Positions 16,793 to 25,007 of a DNA stretch of 64,000 bases are shown here, one piece after another (the first letter of the stretch is position 1; each line of letters opens with the position of its first letter). The stretch lies in NCBI RefSeq assembly GCF_027942295.1, contig NZ_CP101416.1, positions 2,210,001-2,274,000 of the forward strand, in the 5' to 3' direction. This DNA is from Pseudanabaena sp. Chao 1811 (GTDB taxonomy: Bacteria > Cyanobacteriota > Cyanobacteriia > Pseudanabaenales > Pseudanabaenaceae). Under the pieces are notes generated by a model, which had not been told where the DNA came from, searched no databases, and worked only from the letters and a program-made list of their open reading frames with translations. The translations under genes and the position numbers were made by a program.

Positions 16793-17428
16793 CTATGATT
16801 TACAAATAGCTTTAAGAACTTTAAGAATCTGTATAGAAGGCTCAGATTCGATCAACGATAGAGAAGGAAATAGCTGATAGCTTGGTGATTCTCCTGCACA
16901 GATACGGATAAACTGAAAATGCAAACCATTTGTTGCTAAACCCCAAACTGAAGACTGAGACTGCAAAGACTCATGAGCATAAGTTAATAATTGTGGAATT
17001 CCTGTAAAAGGTTCAATCCCCGCTCTCTTTGCTTCAACTATAAGCACCCAAAGCTTGGTTAAATTTGGAACTCCAGATTTTTTAACCGCCAAAATATCAT
17101 ATCTACCCGTAATGCTGGTATCCGATTCAAGAATGTCGATACGCTGAATGTTTTCTTCTAAAAGTAACTCGATCTCTTGATTATAGTAACCTGTCAAATT
17201 CATTAGAGGTGCAAGCGCAAGAAACTTAATTTGTCCTTCGGAAACTCTACCTGATAGAAGGTATCGACGAAAATTAGTACAAATCTCAGTTAGTTCTGTT
17301 TGCTCAAAATCAGAAATAGATTCCAGATCAAGATAATCAGAAAAAATACCCATCTCTCCAGACTCGTGAAAGCCTAATAGATGCTGTACATCTTCAAAAT
17401 TTAAATTTTTCGCGGCAAGTGTAACCAT
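16793..17428 (-). CDS. Predicted PD-(D/E)XK-type nuclease-like protein
   Basis: The 211-residue protein contains GRYDILAVKKSG followed by LWVLIVEAKRAG: D111 and E132-x-K134 have the spacing of the PD-(D/E)XK nuclease core, as in the N-terminal domain of type I restriction HsdR subunits. There is no helicase part. It could be a stand-alone nuclease or a remnant. The ATG at 17428 is preferred because AAAGAGG stands eight bases before it; the longer frame runs into repeat block F. It lies alone between blocks E and F. Confidence 0.65.
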   Translation of the reverse strand: MVTLAAKNLNFEDVQHLLGFHESGEMGIFSDYLDLESISDFEQTELTEICTNFRRYLLSGRVSEGQIKFLALAPLMNLTGYYNQEIELLLEENIQRIDILESDTSITGRYDILAVKKSGVPNLTKLWVLIVEAKRAGIEPFTGIPQLLTYAHESLQSQSSVWGLATNGLHFQFIRICAGESPSYQLFPSLSLIESEPSIQILKVLKAICKS

Positions 17429-17498
17429 CTTGACCTCTTTAAAACTAGCAATATTTTCTATCTTAACATCTGAACAATTGCATTGAATCTTAGTAAAT

Positions 17499-17668
17499 GG
17501 CGATCGCTGTTTCATTTGAGGGAATAGGCGATCGGGTTTGTGTGTGTGAGGTGCGATCGCTGTTTGAAGTGGAAATAGGCGATCAGATTTTGTGGATGTT
17601 GATGGGGCGATCGCTGTTTGATTTGAGGGAATAGGTGATCGGGTTTTGTGGGTAGTGAGGTGCGATCA
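17499..17668 (+). repeat. HIP1-core tandem repeat, block F (about three and a half units)
   Basis: Plus-oriented alpha/beta units. The last alpha half ends (GTGCGATCAGTACG) about ten bases before the stop codon of the DUF4926 gene. Confidence 0.88.
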
Positions 17669-17678
17669 GTACGAAATT

Positions 17679-17939
17679 CTAAGCCGCAGCAAGCTCATAT
17701 TGCAAAGTAAGAAATTCATTAGCCTTCAAATAGGCGATCGCAAACTCACATCCATCAGAATCTGCAAACTCCACCAGATAGTCAACCCCTTGATTATCCT
17801 GATGAATATCCACAATCGTACCCACCAACCCCACTGGCAAAGCCGAATTAAAATCATATTCCGCTTCCATTAGTGAAAGCCTATCGACAGAAATTGGTTT
17901 TAGAATAGCGATCGTATCAAGTAACTGTGGAGTTTTCAT
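17679..17939 (-). CDS. DUF4926 family protein
   Basis: The 86-residue protein contains LPVGLVGTIVDIHQDNQGVDYLVEF and EFAIAYLKANEFL, typical of DUF4926, a small SH3-like beta barrel. Function is unknown. Its start overlaps the stop of the DUF6883 gene by four bases. DUF4926 and DUF6883 genes are often seen together in cyanobacteria, which suggests that they act as a pair, possibly toxin-antitoxin or immunity-like. Confidence 0.75.
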   Translation of the reverse strand: MKTPQLLDTIAILKPISVDRLSLMEAEYDFNSALPVGLVGTIVDIHQDNQGVDYLVEFADSDGCEFAIAYLKANEFLTLQYELAAA

Positions 17940-18280
17940 TGTTTCTCTCTCTTTAAAAAAGCACTAATCAAACGTGGATAACCAGACACTAAACTAACTT
18001 CCCAAATAGTCCGTAACTCAGCACCTCCTGTATCAGGGATTTCCCAATCAACTTTATATTCTTTACCGAATTTCGTATTACTCTCCTGCACAACTTCACC
18101 TTCAACTGCTGCAATTTGAATTAATTCAACCAAGCGATCAGCATTTTTTGTAATACCCAGCTTAGATTGAAATACTCTCGCTTTATCTTTACCCTTGTCA
18201 TGGTTGAGATTTAAGCAATACCCTAAAATCTTTTGCATAGAAATTTCAGGGCGATCGCTATTTGGTAATTTCATAGGCAA
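17936..18280 (-). CDS. DUF6883 family protein
   Basis: The 114-residue protein reads LPNSDRPEISMQKILGYCLN, then KARVFQSKLGITKNADRL, and ends TIWEVSLVSGYPRLISAF, the pattern of DUF6883. This domain is found in proteins linked to polymorphic toxin and toxin-antitoxin settings; its activity is not known. The start may be 18280 (MPM) or 18274 (MKLPN). The first codons lie in an alpha-like repeat (AATAGCGATCGCC), so the repeat has been built into the reading frame. Confidence 0.72.
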   Translation of the reverse strand: MPMKLPNSDRPEISMQKILGYCLNLNHDKGKDKARVFQSKLGITKNADRLVELIQIAAVEGEVVQESNTKFGKEYKVDWEIPDTGGAELRTIWEVSLVSGYPRLISAFLKREKQ

Positions 18281-18319
18281 AGGTAATACTAAGTTAATTT
18301 TAGTATATCTAAACTCTGA

Positions 18320-18465
18320 GGCGATCGCTGTTTGATGTGGGGAATAGGTGATCGGGGTTAGGGTTGGTGAGGGGAGATCGCTGTTTGATATTGAGGAAAT
18401 AGGCGATCAGGTTTTATTGTTTTTGATTGGCGATCTCTGTTTGATGTGAGGAATAGGCGATTTGT
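18320..18465 (+). repeat. HIP1-core tandem repeat, block G (three units)
   Basis: Three plus-oriented alpha/beta units, with mutated cores toward the right. A further alpha-like half at 18248-18270 is inside the start of the DUF6883 gene. Confidence 0.85.
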
Positions 18466-18486
18466 CATTTGAGCTTTCCTATCTTT

Positions 18487-18885
18487 CTATCGAGCAAAAC
18501 CTTTAGTTTTTGTCCATCTACGCTTAGATTTATCAACCACAGTAATTCCAGTTACGGAGAAAAAGCCACTGTCAATATCATTAGCCATCGCAGGAAGTAA
18601 AAGCCTCACATTGTTTTCATAGTTGAACTTCCAAATAGTAGATAATTTCTCCCTGCCATCTTCATTCACATAGACGGTCTTATCTTTAGAAATTAATACC
18701 ATTGCTACCGATCCCGAATTTTCCGTCACCACTAACACAAAATTATTGCGATCAGCCTTCAAACCTGCATACCATTCCTGAAGATGTTCCTCTAACTCAA
18801 ATTTGTACAAATCATAATCCATCTGTTCTTTCTCAAGCAGAGCTTTGCTCAATAAATCCGATATTTCTTTGGTTCTACTCGACAT
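18487..18885 (-). CDS. Hypothetical protein of the accessory island
   Basis: I do not recognise this 132-residue protein. It has a charged helical N-terminus (residues 1-45) and a beta-rich part with VLVVTENSGSVAMVLISKDK and TVYVNEDGREKLSTIW, ending in a basic KSKRRWTKTKGF tail. No signal peptide or membrane segment is seen. It stands alone between repeat blocks G and H on the minus strand. Confidence 0.65.
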   Translation of the reverse strand: MSSRTKEISDLLSKALLEKEQMDYDLYKFELEEHLQEWYAGLKADRNNFVLVVTENSGSVAMVLISKDKTVYVNEDGREKLSTIWKFNYENNVRLLLPAMANDIDSGFFSVTGITVVDKSKRRWTKTKGFAR

Positions 18886-18938
18886 AATGCTATTGTCACA
18901 CTCTAAGTTGTGTTCTATTTTATCGCACGGTTACAGAT

Positions 18939-19032
18939 GGGCGATCGCTAGTTGATTTGAGGGCATAGGCGATCATTTTTTTTGTGCTGAGGGACGATCG
19001 CAGTTTGATTTTTAGAAAATAGGCGATTGGGT
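18939..19032 (+). repeat. HIP1-core tandem repeat, block H (two units)
   Basis: The last and most eroded block, in the plus orientation. It marks the right edge of the repeat-punctuated island; no such block is seen anywhere to the right. Confidence 0.82.
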
Positions 19033-19253
19033 AAAAACGTCTTCTGTTGTTGAATCTCTTACTAAATTATAGATGATTCCAGATTGCTTTTCCATCTTGG
19101 TAGTAATCCTGACTGTTTTGAAGGTTTTTGAATATAGCAGATTGAACATGTCATAGATTGCTCTATGACTCTGCTTATTCCATAGAAATTTTGATTGTAG
19201 AAGTCTGTCTCAGATAAAGCTTAGGGGCATGCAGGAAAATAAGGAACTCTTAG

Positions 19254-20498
19254 CTAGATTAAGTCAGATATATTGTCAACAGAGGGAGCATCTTTGATTG
19301 CTGTATCAGAAGCAAGAAGATACTTCTTAATTTGTTCACCAATTTTTTCATTGCCCGATGCCTTCGATATAAAGGCAGTTGCACCAACAAAACGAGACCT
19401 AATGCGGTCAATCAATGTGTCATTACTGGTCAAAATTAAAATTGGCGTATCCTTAAACTCTGGAATACGACGGATTTGCGAACAAAGTTCATATCCCCCA
19501 ACAATTGGCATAACTAAATCTAAAATAATCATCTCTGGCTTATGTTCAACCAGTAGTGGTAATACTTTAATAGATTCTTTAATTGCTAAGAATCCAAAAC
19601 CGAACTTTGAGACAATCTGGTCAATAGTTGCACATACCTGATTGCTATCATCTACGCAAGCAATAAGAGGACGAGGTAAAATTTGCAACTTGTTTTGACT
19701 CTGGTTACTTTCTAATGCTTGGGTAGAGTCCTGTTCTGCTTCTCTACTTGATACAATAGCGGGAAGAGGAGCTTGGATGTCAGGAACTTCTGCTAGTCCA
19801 ATCAACCCACGATGATAATAGGCAATTAGAGATTGAACAAGAGGAAGTAAATCTTTTTTCATCCATGTAGATAGTTCCCGTAGCGATCGCCTACCATCAA
19901 GGATCGTAATTAAAGTTTTATAGGTAAGTTCTGAGGCTTCTTCCCTAAGTTGTTCAGGACGCTTAATCCAAGGAGCAAGATTTGGCGAAAAGTCAGCTAT
20001 TCCTAATTTACGCCATGTAATCCAATCTTCGTGAGCGCGCTCAATAGCATGTTCTGCATGGATCAGAGAAATTACAGGGGTGATTTCATCTTCAAAATCA
20101 CAGTAATAGGTGATTCGCTCATTAGCTGCACATTGAATAATGTCAAATAATACTTCATGAACAAAGCTTTCAATGATTGGTGAGATTTGGTCACGAGATA
20201 AGACCATACGTTTCATGAGGATGACCAGCACATGGTAGTCCCATAGTCTAATTTCTTCGGGGGTACGGAGAGAGATTTTATTAAAATCGATCTGTAATTT
20301 GTACTGCCCCATTAATCTGCGCCAACGTCGATGGTTATGTACTCCCCCCGAAGCCCATACCAACCTACCGTGGCAATAGTAAATAATCCATTTATATTCT
20401 TTGACGCTATGAAGTTCCAGTTTTCCAGTAAACTGCTTGCGACCATAGCCGCGTAATTGTTCTACAAGGCTATAAACGGCTAGATTATCTGTATCCAT
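19254..20498 (-). CDS. PatA-like response regulator
   Basis: The 414-residue protein has an N-terminal PatA-type domain (VYSLVEQLRGYGRKQFTGKL, a GRLVWASGG turn) and a long middle region. A REC domain at about residues 275-400 has acidic ACVDDSN, phosphoacceptor Asp in MIILDLVMP, and Thr/Lys in LILTSND...FISKASG. PatA-family proteins (PixG, PilG, TaxP1) usually start chemotaxis-like clusters with CheY, CheW, MCP and CheA genes and control phototaxis or pili. Here no such genes follow, so it is an orphan. A 17-bp direct repeat, GCAGGAAAATAAGGAAC, flanks the gene at 19231-19247 and 20920-20936. Confidence 0.85.
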   Translation of the reverse strand: MDTDNLAVYSLVEQLRGYGRKQFTGKLELHSVKEYKWIIYYCHGRLVWASGGVHNHRRWRRLMGQYKLQIDFNKISLRTPEEIRLWDYHVLVILMKRMVLSRDQISPIIESFVHEVLFDIIQCAANERITYYCDFEDEITPVISLIHAEHAIERAHEDWITWRKLGIADFSPNLAPWIKRPEQLREEASELTYKTLITILDGRRSLRELSTWMKKDLLPLVQSLIAYYHRGLIGLAEVPDIQAPLPAIVSSREAEQDSTQALESNQSQNKLQILPRPLIACVDDSNQVCATIDQIVSKFGFGFLAIKESIKVLPLLVEHKPEMIILDLVMPIVGGYELCSQIRRIPEFKDTPILILTSNDTLIDRIRSRFVGATAFISKASGNEKIGEQIKKYLLASDTAIKDAPSVDNISDLI

Positions 20499-21127
20499 TT
20501 GTTATCCATGCGTCTTAGAAATTGATTTTTCTAGTTAGAAGGATCCGAAAAATTGACTTTTAGAAGTTGAAAGTAATTTCAGAATGCGTAATTATTTGGA
20601 AAATTCGTTTCGTGAAATATAACGCATCAAAAACTATCAAGGATTGGTTTACCCTATTGCTAAATAATCCTACGGTTAATTCCATCGACATACTCAGACG
20701 GTTACTAAAAATTTAGTTAAATTTAGATTTTTTGCAAAAGCTTACTCAATATAATCAATATAAGGAATATATACTAGTTCTAAATGATTTGTATGAAGCG
20801 TACCCGCATAAGTACGCTTCATACAAATCATCGCAATCTTAGTAAATGATTTACGATTGCTATATAGAAATTACTATAATACTGCCAGCATACCGATAGC
20901 GCTTTAAACTAAGGGATGAGCAGGAAAATAAGGAACCGATTTTTTGGGTGAGGCGAAGCAGCACCAAAAAATCTGTTTTTTATTAAATTGCAGAAACCTA
21001 AGGGGCAATACCAAGCTTTCAAAAAAGTTTTGGGTAATCGTCTGTAACCAAATCTGTAGTATCTTGATTGAGATTTGGCGCTATCAATATTTTGATGTCT
21101 TGCAACTTTTAGGTTTATCCCACATCC
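20499..21127. other. 629-bp intergenic region with MITE-like element
   Basis: No gene is seen. It holds the putative promoter of the leftward PatA-like gene, a family II MITE-like element with a 20-bp perfect hairpin (20784-20803 with 20812-20831), the right copy of the 17-bp GCAGGAAAATAAGGAAC repeat, and a weaker hairpin at about 20938-20978 (GATTTTTTGG / CCAAAAAATC). The rest up to the DUF3352 gene is AT-rich and without recognised signals. Confidence 0.6.
20770..20866. mobile_element. MITE-like element, family II, copy 1
   Basis: The left end TATACTAGTTCTAAATGATTT and the complement of the right end TATAGCAATCGTAAATCATTT match at 15 of 21 positions. Between them lies a 20-bp perfect hairpin. 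A second copy with better matching ends is at 36113-36203. No coding capacity. Confidence 0.55.
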
Positions 21128-22843
21128 ATGTCAAAGTCATCCAGAACTAACAAATCTAAACAAACCAAACAATCGACTCTGTTGATGTACATAGGCATTG
21201 GCGCTGCTGTGGTTGCCACAGGCGCAGGGGGAGCCTATTTCTATTTTTCTCAGCGATCGCAAGCAACTAAAGGAATTTTGGGTGCAGCCGCAGCGATCCC
21301 CCAAGAAGCACAAATTGTAATGGCATTTAATACCAAATCTGAGCCTTGGAATAAATTGGCGCAATTTGGGACACCTGCATCACAAAAGCTAATTAGTGAT
21401 GGGATTACTAAATCTCCGCTTAATTCTTTGCTAGTCCAAAGCAAAACAGAATATGGACGTGATGTGCAGCCTTGGTTAGATGGTTATGTGATGACAGCAC
21501 TTGTTCCAAATGCAGCCCAGCCACAGGCTCCTGCGGCAACTTTAGTTATTGCCCCAACCCGCGATCGCGGCAAGTCTGATGCCTTTCTGTCCAAATATCG
21601 TGAAGCTCTAACGCAGCAAGGGGCAAGATTTACTCCTAAGCAGTATAAGGATGTTACCTACTATGAGTCACCCACCCGTGACCCCAATAATAGTGTTGTG
21701 ACCGCAGATTTTGGCGGGCAGTATGTGGCGCTCTCTACCAGTCCTGCCTTGATGCAGCAGGCGATCGATACTTACAAAGGTACCAGTTCTTCCCTTGCCA
21801 AAAAGCCGATCTTTGCCAAGATTTATGGTTCTGCTAATCAAACTAAAATCGCTGATCCATTGTTGCAAGTTTATCTGGATGGGGAAGTAGCGCTAGAGTT
21901 TATCGGCTCTCAAGCAAAGCTGAATTTGAATGAATCTGCAATTACCCAGTCCCGTCGTGAACTGGATGCGATGACGCTTACTGGTGGAACCCAAAAGGAA
22001 GGATTACGCTTTGAGATTAATACCTATCTCAAGAATGAGAACTCTAATCCACTGATAAATAACGAAGCAAAGGTACTCAATCTTTTGCCACAGGAAACCT
22101 TTTTATTAGTGTCAGGGGTGAATCTATATCAGTCTTGGCAGTCCTTAGTTGCTCAGTCTAAGGGAAATGCTAGTTCGGCTCAACTGATCGAGCAGATTCG
22201 CAAAGGGGTAAAAGATACGACTAAGCTTGATCTAGATCAAGATATTCTCAAATGGATGAATGGAGAATTTGCGATCGCTGCCATTCCTAATAACCAAGGG
22301 ATTTTGGCAAGCCCCGGATTTGGCTTTGTGGCGATCGCCCAAGCTAGTGATCAAAATGTGGCTCGAGCAGCACTCGATAAAATTGATAAAGCTGCCCAGT
22401 CCTCCAGTGGATTATTGCCCAAAGGGGTTGAGCTAAAGCCAAAGCAAATTGGGGACAAGTCCGTAGTAACTTGGGCGATCGCTAATACCACCATCGCAAC
22501 CCGTGGCAGCTTAGATAACAATTTTGTCTTTTGGTCAATGGGCGATCTTGCCGATACCTTTATCCCTAAACCTGCTCGTAACTTACCTGAAAGTAGTCCC
22601 TTCCAAATCTTGACTACAGGACTTCCCAAATCTAATGGTGGGTATTTCTATCTGAATATGACTACAGCCCTGACTCTTGCCGATCGCCTATTACCTCCCG
22701 AAGTTAAATCTAATCCCAGCTTTACCGAAATTCGGGCTGTTTTAGATGCAATCAATGGGATCTCAGTTACTTCCACCAATGTTGATGCCAAAACCACCCG
22801 CTTAGATTTTTTGTTTACACTTAAGCCCACACCCGGAAATTAA
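21128..22843 (+). CDS. DUF3352 domain-containing membrane-anchored protein
   Basis: The 571-residue protein has a basic N-terminus and one membrane segment at about residues 18-41 (LLMYIGIGAAVVATGAGGAYFYF), then a large domain, likely periplasmic or lumenal. The DUF3352 pattern is seen in IPQEAQIVMAFNTKSEPWNKL and repeated beta-rich halves (FVAIAQASDQNVARAALDKI). DUF3352 is conserved in cyanobacteria and its function is not known. It is followed after about 100 bases by the DUF3386 gene in the same direction. Confidence 0.8.
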   Translation: MSKSSRTNKSKQTKQSTLLMYIGIGAAVVATGAGGAYFYFSQRSQATKGILGAAAAIPQEAQIVMAFNTKSEPWNKLAQFGTPASQKLISDGITKSPLNSLLVQSKTEYGRDVQPWLDGYVMTALVPNAAQPQAPAATLVIAPTRDRGKSDAFLSKYREALTQQGARFTPKQYKDVTYYESPTRDPNNSVVTADFGGQYVALSTSPALMQQAIDTYKGTSSSLAKKPIFAKIYGSANQTKIADPLLQVYLDGEVALEFIGSQAKLNLNESAITQSRRELDAMTLTGGTQKEGLRFEINTYLKNENSNPLINNEAKVLNLLPQETFLLVSGVNLYQSWQSLVAQSKGNASSAQLIEQIRKGVKDTTKLDLDQDILKWMNGEFAIAAIPNNQGILASPGFGFVAIAQASDQNVARAALDKIDKAAQSSSGLLPKGVELKPKQIGDKSVVTWAIANTTIATRGSLDNNFVFWSMGDLADTFIPKPARNLPESSPFQILTTGLPKSNGGYFYLNMTTALTLADRLLPPEVKSNPSFTEIRAVLDAINGISVTSTNVDAKTTRLDFLFTLKPTPGN

Positions 22844-22941
22844 ATCTCTAATGATGCGCGTGGCATGACATACCATGAACATCACTAGGCTCATAGGGTT
22901 TCGGGATAAAATAGAAAAATACTCAACACGTTTAACAAAAA

Positions 22942-23658
22942 ATGGTTACAGCAGCCCCAGACACTAAATTTGATACTAACGCCCGTGATTTATTTCAGGC
23001 AGCTTACGAAAATCGCTATACATGGGATAGCAACTTCCCTGGGCTAACCGCCAATGTATCGGTAGCGATCAATGGTGTGGCTCGCACAGGAAAAGCCCGC
23101 ATCAATGGGGATCTGACTGTGGAAGTGAGCATGGATGAACCTCAGTTAGTTGAGCGCACCAGTCGCACTCCTAGTGGTGAAGAAAAGACGGTATCCGTTG
23201 ATGAAGGTCAGGAATGGCTGTACAATCAACTGCGCGATGTCGTTACCCACCGCAAACGCAAGACCTTTGAAGAAGCTCATGGGAAATCGAGCTTTAATCT
23301 TGGCGAAACCGATGAGTCAGGAGCTGTCGAGATTTTGGTAACGGGTGACTCGATGGGATCAAACTACAAAGTACGTGGCAAAGAGATATCGATGGTTAGC
23401 CGTGTCATGGGTAGAATTGGCTTTGTGATTAATCACCTCGATCATTTGGATACAGGCGAAGGTTACATTTCCTCTCTCTACACTGCGGTTTTTCGTAATC
23501 CGATGAATGATGAGATTGTCCGTCAATCTCGGTTTGAGGATATCTACGAAAAGATTGGCAATTACTATGTAATGACTAAGCAAGTTGTGCAATCCAACGA
23601 GCAAGGGCAAACCAAAAACTACGAAATTATCTTTAGTGATATTCAGCTACTAGGCTAA
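22942..23658 (+). CDS. DUF3386 family protein
   Basis: The 238-residue soluble protein has the DUF3386 pattern: ARDLFQAAYENRYTWD, FPGLTANVSV, and a C-terminal DIYEKIGNYYVMTKQVV. It is conserved in cyanobacteria and plastid-bearing eukaryotes, without assigned function. No signal peptide or membrane segment is evident. A 12-bp hairpin (23665-23695) follows the stop codon. Confidence 0.8.
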   Translation: MVTAAPDTKFDTNARDLFQAAYENRYTWDSNFPGLTANVSVAINGVARTGKARINGDLTVEVSMDEPQLVERTSRTPSGEEKTVSVDEGQEWLYNQLRDVVTHRKRKTFEEAHGKSSFNLGETDESGAVEILVTGDSMGSNYKVRGKEISMVSRVMGRIGFVINHLDHLDTGEGYISSLYTAVFRNPMNDEIVRQSRFEDIYEKIGNYYVMTKQVVQSNEQGQTKNYEIIFSDIQLLG

Positions 23659-23664
23659 AACTTT

Positions 23665-23728
23665 ATTAAAAATCTTGCGAAGTAAGATTTTTAATCCTAA
23701 AGAACAAGGGGCTTAAGCCCCTTGTTCT
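23665..23728. terminator. Two consecutive hairpins between the DUF3386 gene and the next gene
   Basis: ATTAAAAATCTT/AAGATTTTTAAT (23665-23695) is followed by AGAACAAGGGGC/GCCCCTTGTTCT (23701-23728) with a TTAA loop. The second hairpin touches the ATG at 23729, so either initiation is downstream or the hairpin masks the start. Confidence 0.6.
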
Positions 23729-24571
23729 ATGATGATGACAACGATAGTAGCCAAAATTATGAGAGCCGATCTGGAACGGTTATTAATTTCTGAAGCAGAA
23801 CTTTTGGAATTGACTGGTTTTGATCGCCAGAAGTTGTTGCAATCAAATCATTTAACACCGCGACAGATAATGATTCAGCGTGCGATCGCTTTAGGCGTTG
23901 GGGCAGTCTCCTTTGCTATATTTGCAGGTATGTTTTTACCAGCATTACGATTTACAGGAATTATCCTGTTAGTTAGCTTACTATTGGGGGCATTGAGTAT
24001 TGCTATTGAAATTGCTGAAGTTACGGTCGTCTGTTTTTGTATCGCTTTGGCAGCATCAATTTACTCAATTTATGTTTTGATGGGTGCTACTTTAGGGACG
24101 ATTTGTCTATGTTTGATTTTAGCGATCGCCAGTGGTATTTTGGCTTGGTTTTTGACTAAATGGATCGATCAAAATTGGAAAAAGTCCAAACAGCCTGTAC
24201 TAGAAATTCCCAAAATTGTGATACGCCTATTTACGGAAGTTGATAAGTGCAATAAGGTTGTACGAGATATCGATGTGTTTGATCAACTAAAAGAAGCAGG
24301 TAATACGATCAAATTAGAATCTCGAGAAGCCGCGATCGCGGCTTTGCGGATGACTCGCAATGATATCGTTAGGGCTTTAAAAACGGAACGGATTTTACGC
24401 GAACATCCTGACTTTCATCCTGATCGCTTTGATATTGATTTAAATGCCTTTGAGTCTATGCAGGTAGGGGAGCAAGCAAAGGAATATGGACGCATTTTTG
24501 ATACCACCTTGCAGATTGCGATCGATGTGCAGAAAACGATGTCGGAATTGCAGAAGACAAGCCCAGATTAA
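23729..24571 (+). CDS. Hypothetical membrane protein
   Basis: I do not recognise this 280-residue protein. After a soluble N-terminus (EAELLELTGFDRQKLLQSN) it has about four membrane segments between residues 50 and 145, then a soluble C-terminal part rich in charged helices (REAAIAALRMTRNDIVRAL, EHPDFHPDRFDIDLNAF). The first ATG abuts a hairpin; an ATG at 23759 (MRADLERLL) is a possible alternative start. No motif points to a reaction. Confidence 0.65.
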   Translation: MMMTTIVAKIMRADLERLLISEAELLELTGFDRQKLLQSNHLTPRQIMIQRAIALGVGAVSFAIFAGMFLPALRFTGIILLVSLLLGALSIAIEIAEVTVVCFCIALAASIYSIYVLMGATLGTICLCLILAIASGILAWFLTKWIDQNWKKSKQPVLEIPKIVIRLFTEVDKCNKVVRDIDVFDQLKEAGNTIKLESREAAIAALRMTRNDIVRALKTERILREHPDFHPDRFDIDLNAFESMQVGEQAKEYGRIFDTTLQIAIDVQKTMSELQKTSPD

Positions 24572-24586
24572 CTTAAAAATAGAACT

Positions 24587-24625
24587 AAGCCCTGTGTTGT
24601 ATGCTGCGCGTACAACACAGGGCTT
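24587..24625. terminator. 15-bp hairpin after the membrane protein gene
   Basis: AAGCCCTGTGTTGTA pairs perfectly with TACAACACAGGGCTT around a 9-base GC-rich loop. It is followed at 24629-24658 by one end of a family III element (complement TAAGTAGCTGGGCGAAATTA). Confidence 0.6.
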
Positions 24626-24628
24626 GTT

Positions 24629-24658
24629 GTTTTATATTTAATTTCGCCCAGCTACTTA
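24629..24658. repeat. Solitary right end of MITE-like family III
   Basis: On the minus strand it reads TAAGTAGCTGGGCGAAATTA followed by AATATAAAA, nearly the same as the left end of the complete element at 62616-62719. The matching left end is not found, so this copy is truncated. Confidence 0.5.
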
Positions 24659-24692
24659 TATATTAAACTGGAGTGAGAGTAGGAAAATATTT

Positions 24693-24977
24693 ATGACCGA
24701 ACAAAATGCCCCATTAAATGAAAGTGAATTGCTTCGTTTGGGAGGGCAGAAAACATCTAACTTTGTAATTTTGCCTGCTCAAATTCGATATCACCATATT
24801 AAACTGGATGATTTAGATAAACCCATAGCTGCAATTACTTATAACGGTTTTACCTATAGTCTATTTCGGACTAGTTCTAACTGGACGGAAGTGGAAAAAT
24901 TAACTAGTCGCCTTTCTGTAGCTTATGTAATTACAGTAATTGCTAAAGGGTGGGCAATTTGGGTATTTGAATATTAA
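24693..24977 (+). CDS. Conserved hypothetical small protein
   Basis: The 94-residue protein (LNESELLRLGGQKTSNFVILP, YNGFTYSLFRTSSNWTEVEKL, KGWAIWVFEY) is soluble and lacks known motifs. GGAGTGAGAGTAGG upstream supplies a plausible ribosome-binding site. Its stop codon lies in the hairpin shared with the convergent AAA ATPase gene. Confidence 0.65.
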   Translation: MTEQNAPLNESELLRLGGQKTSNFVILPAQIRYHHIKLDDLDKPIAAITYNGFTYSLFRTSSNWTEVEKLTSRLSVAYVITVIAKGWAIWVFEY

Positions 24978-25007
24978 TTGAAGGGCGCTATGCGCTCTCA
25001 AATTAAT
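24973..25007. terminator. Shared terminator between convergent genes
   Basis: ATTAATT and AATTAAT arms close a GGGCGC-tat-GCGCTC hairpin with a few mismatches. The arms contain the stop codons of both flanking genes, so it is well placed to end both transcripts. Confidence 0.6.

Noticed and set aside
10758-19032. CRISPR array
   Set aside because: Although units are regularly spaced (27-28 and 55 bp), there are no unique spacers between identical repeats, and genes interrupt the blocks; no cas genes are seen.
10758-19032. Classical integron with attC sites
   Set aside because: The repeats lack the inverted-repeat architecture of attC, and no tyrosine integrase gene of the IntI type is present in the window.
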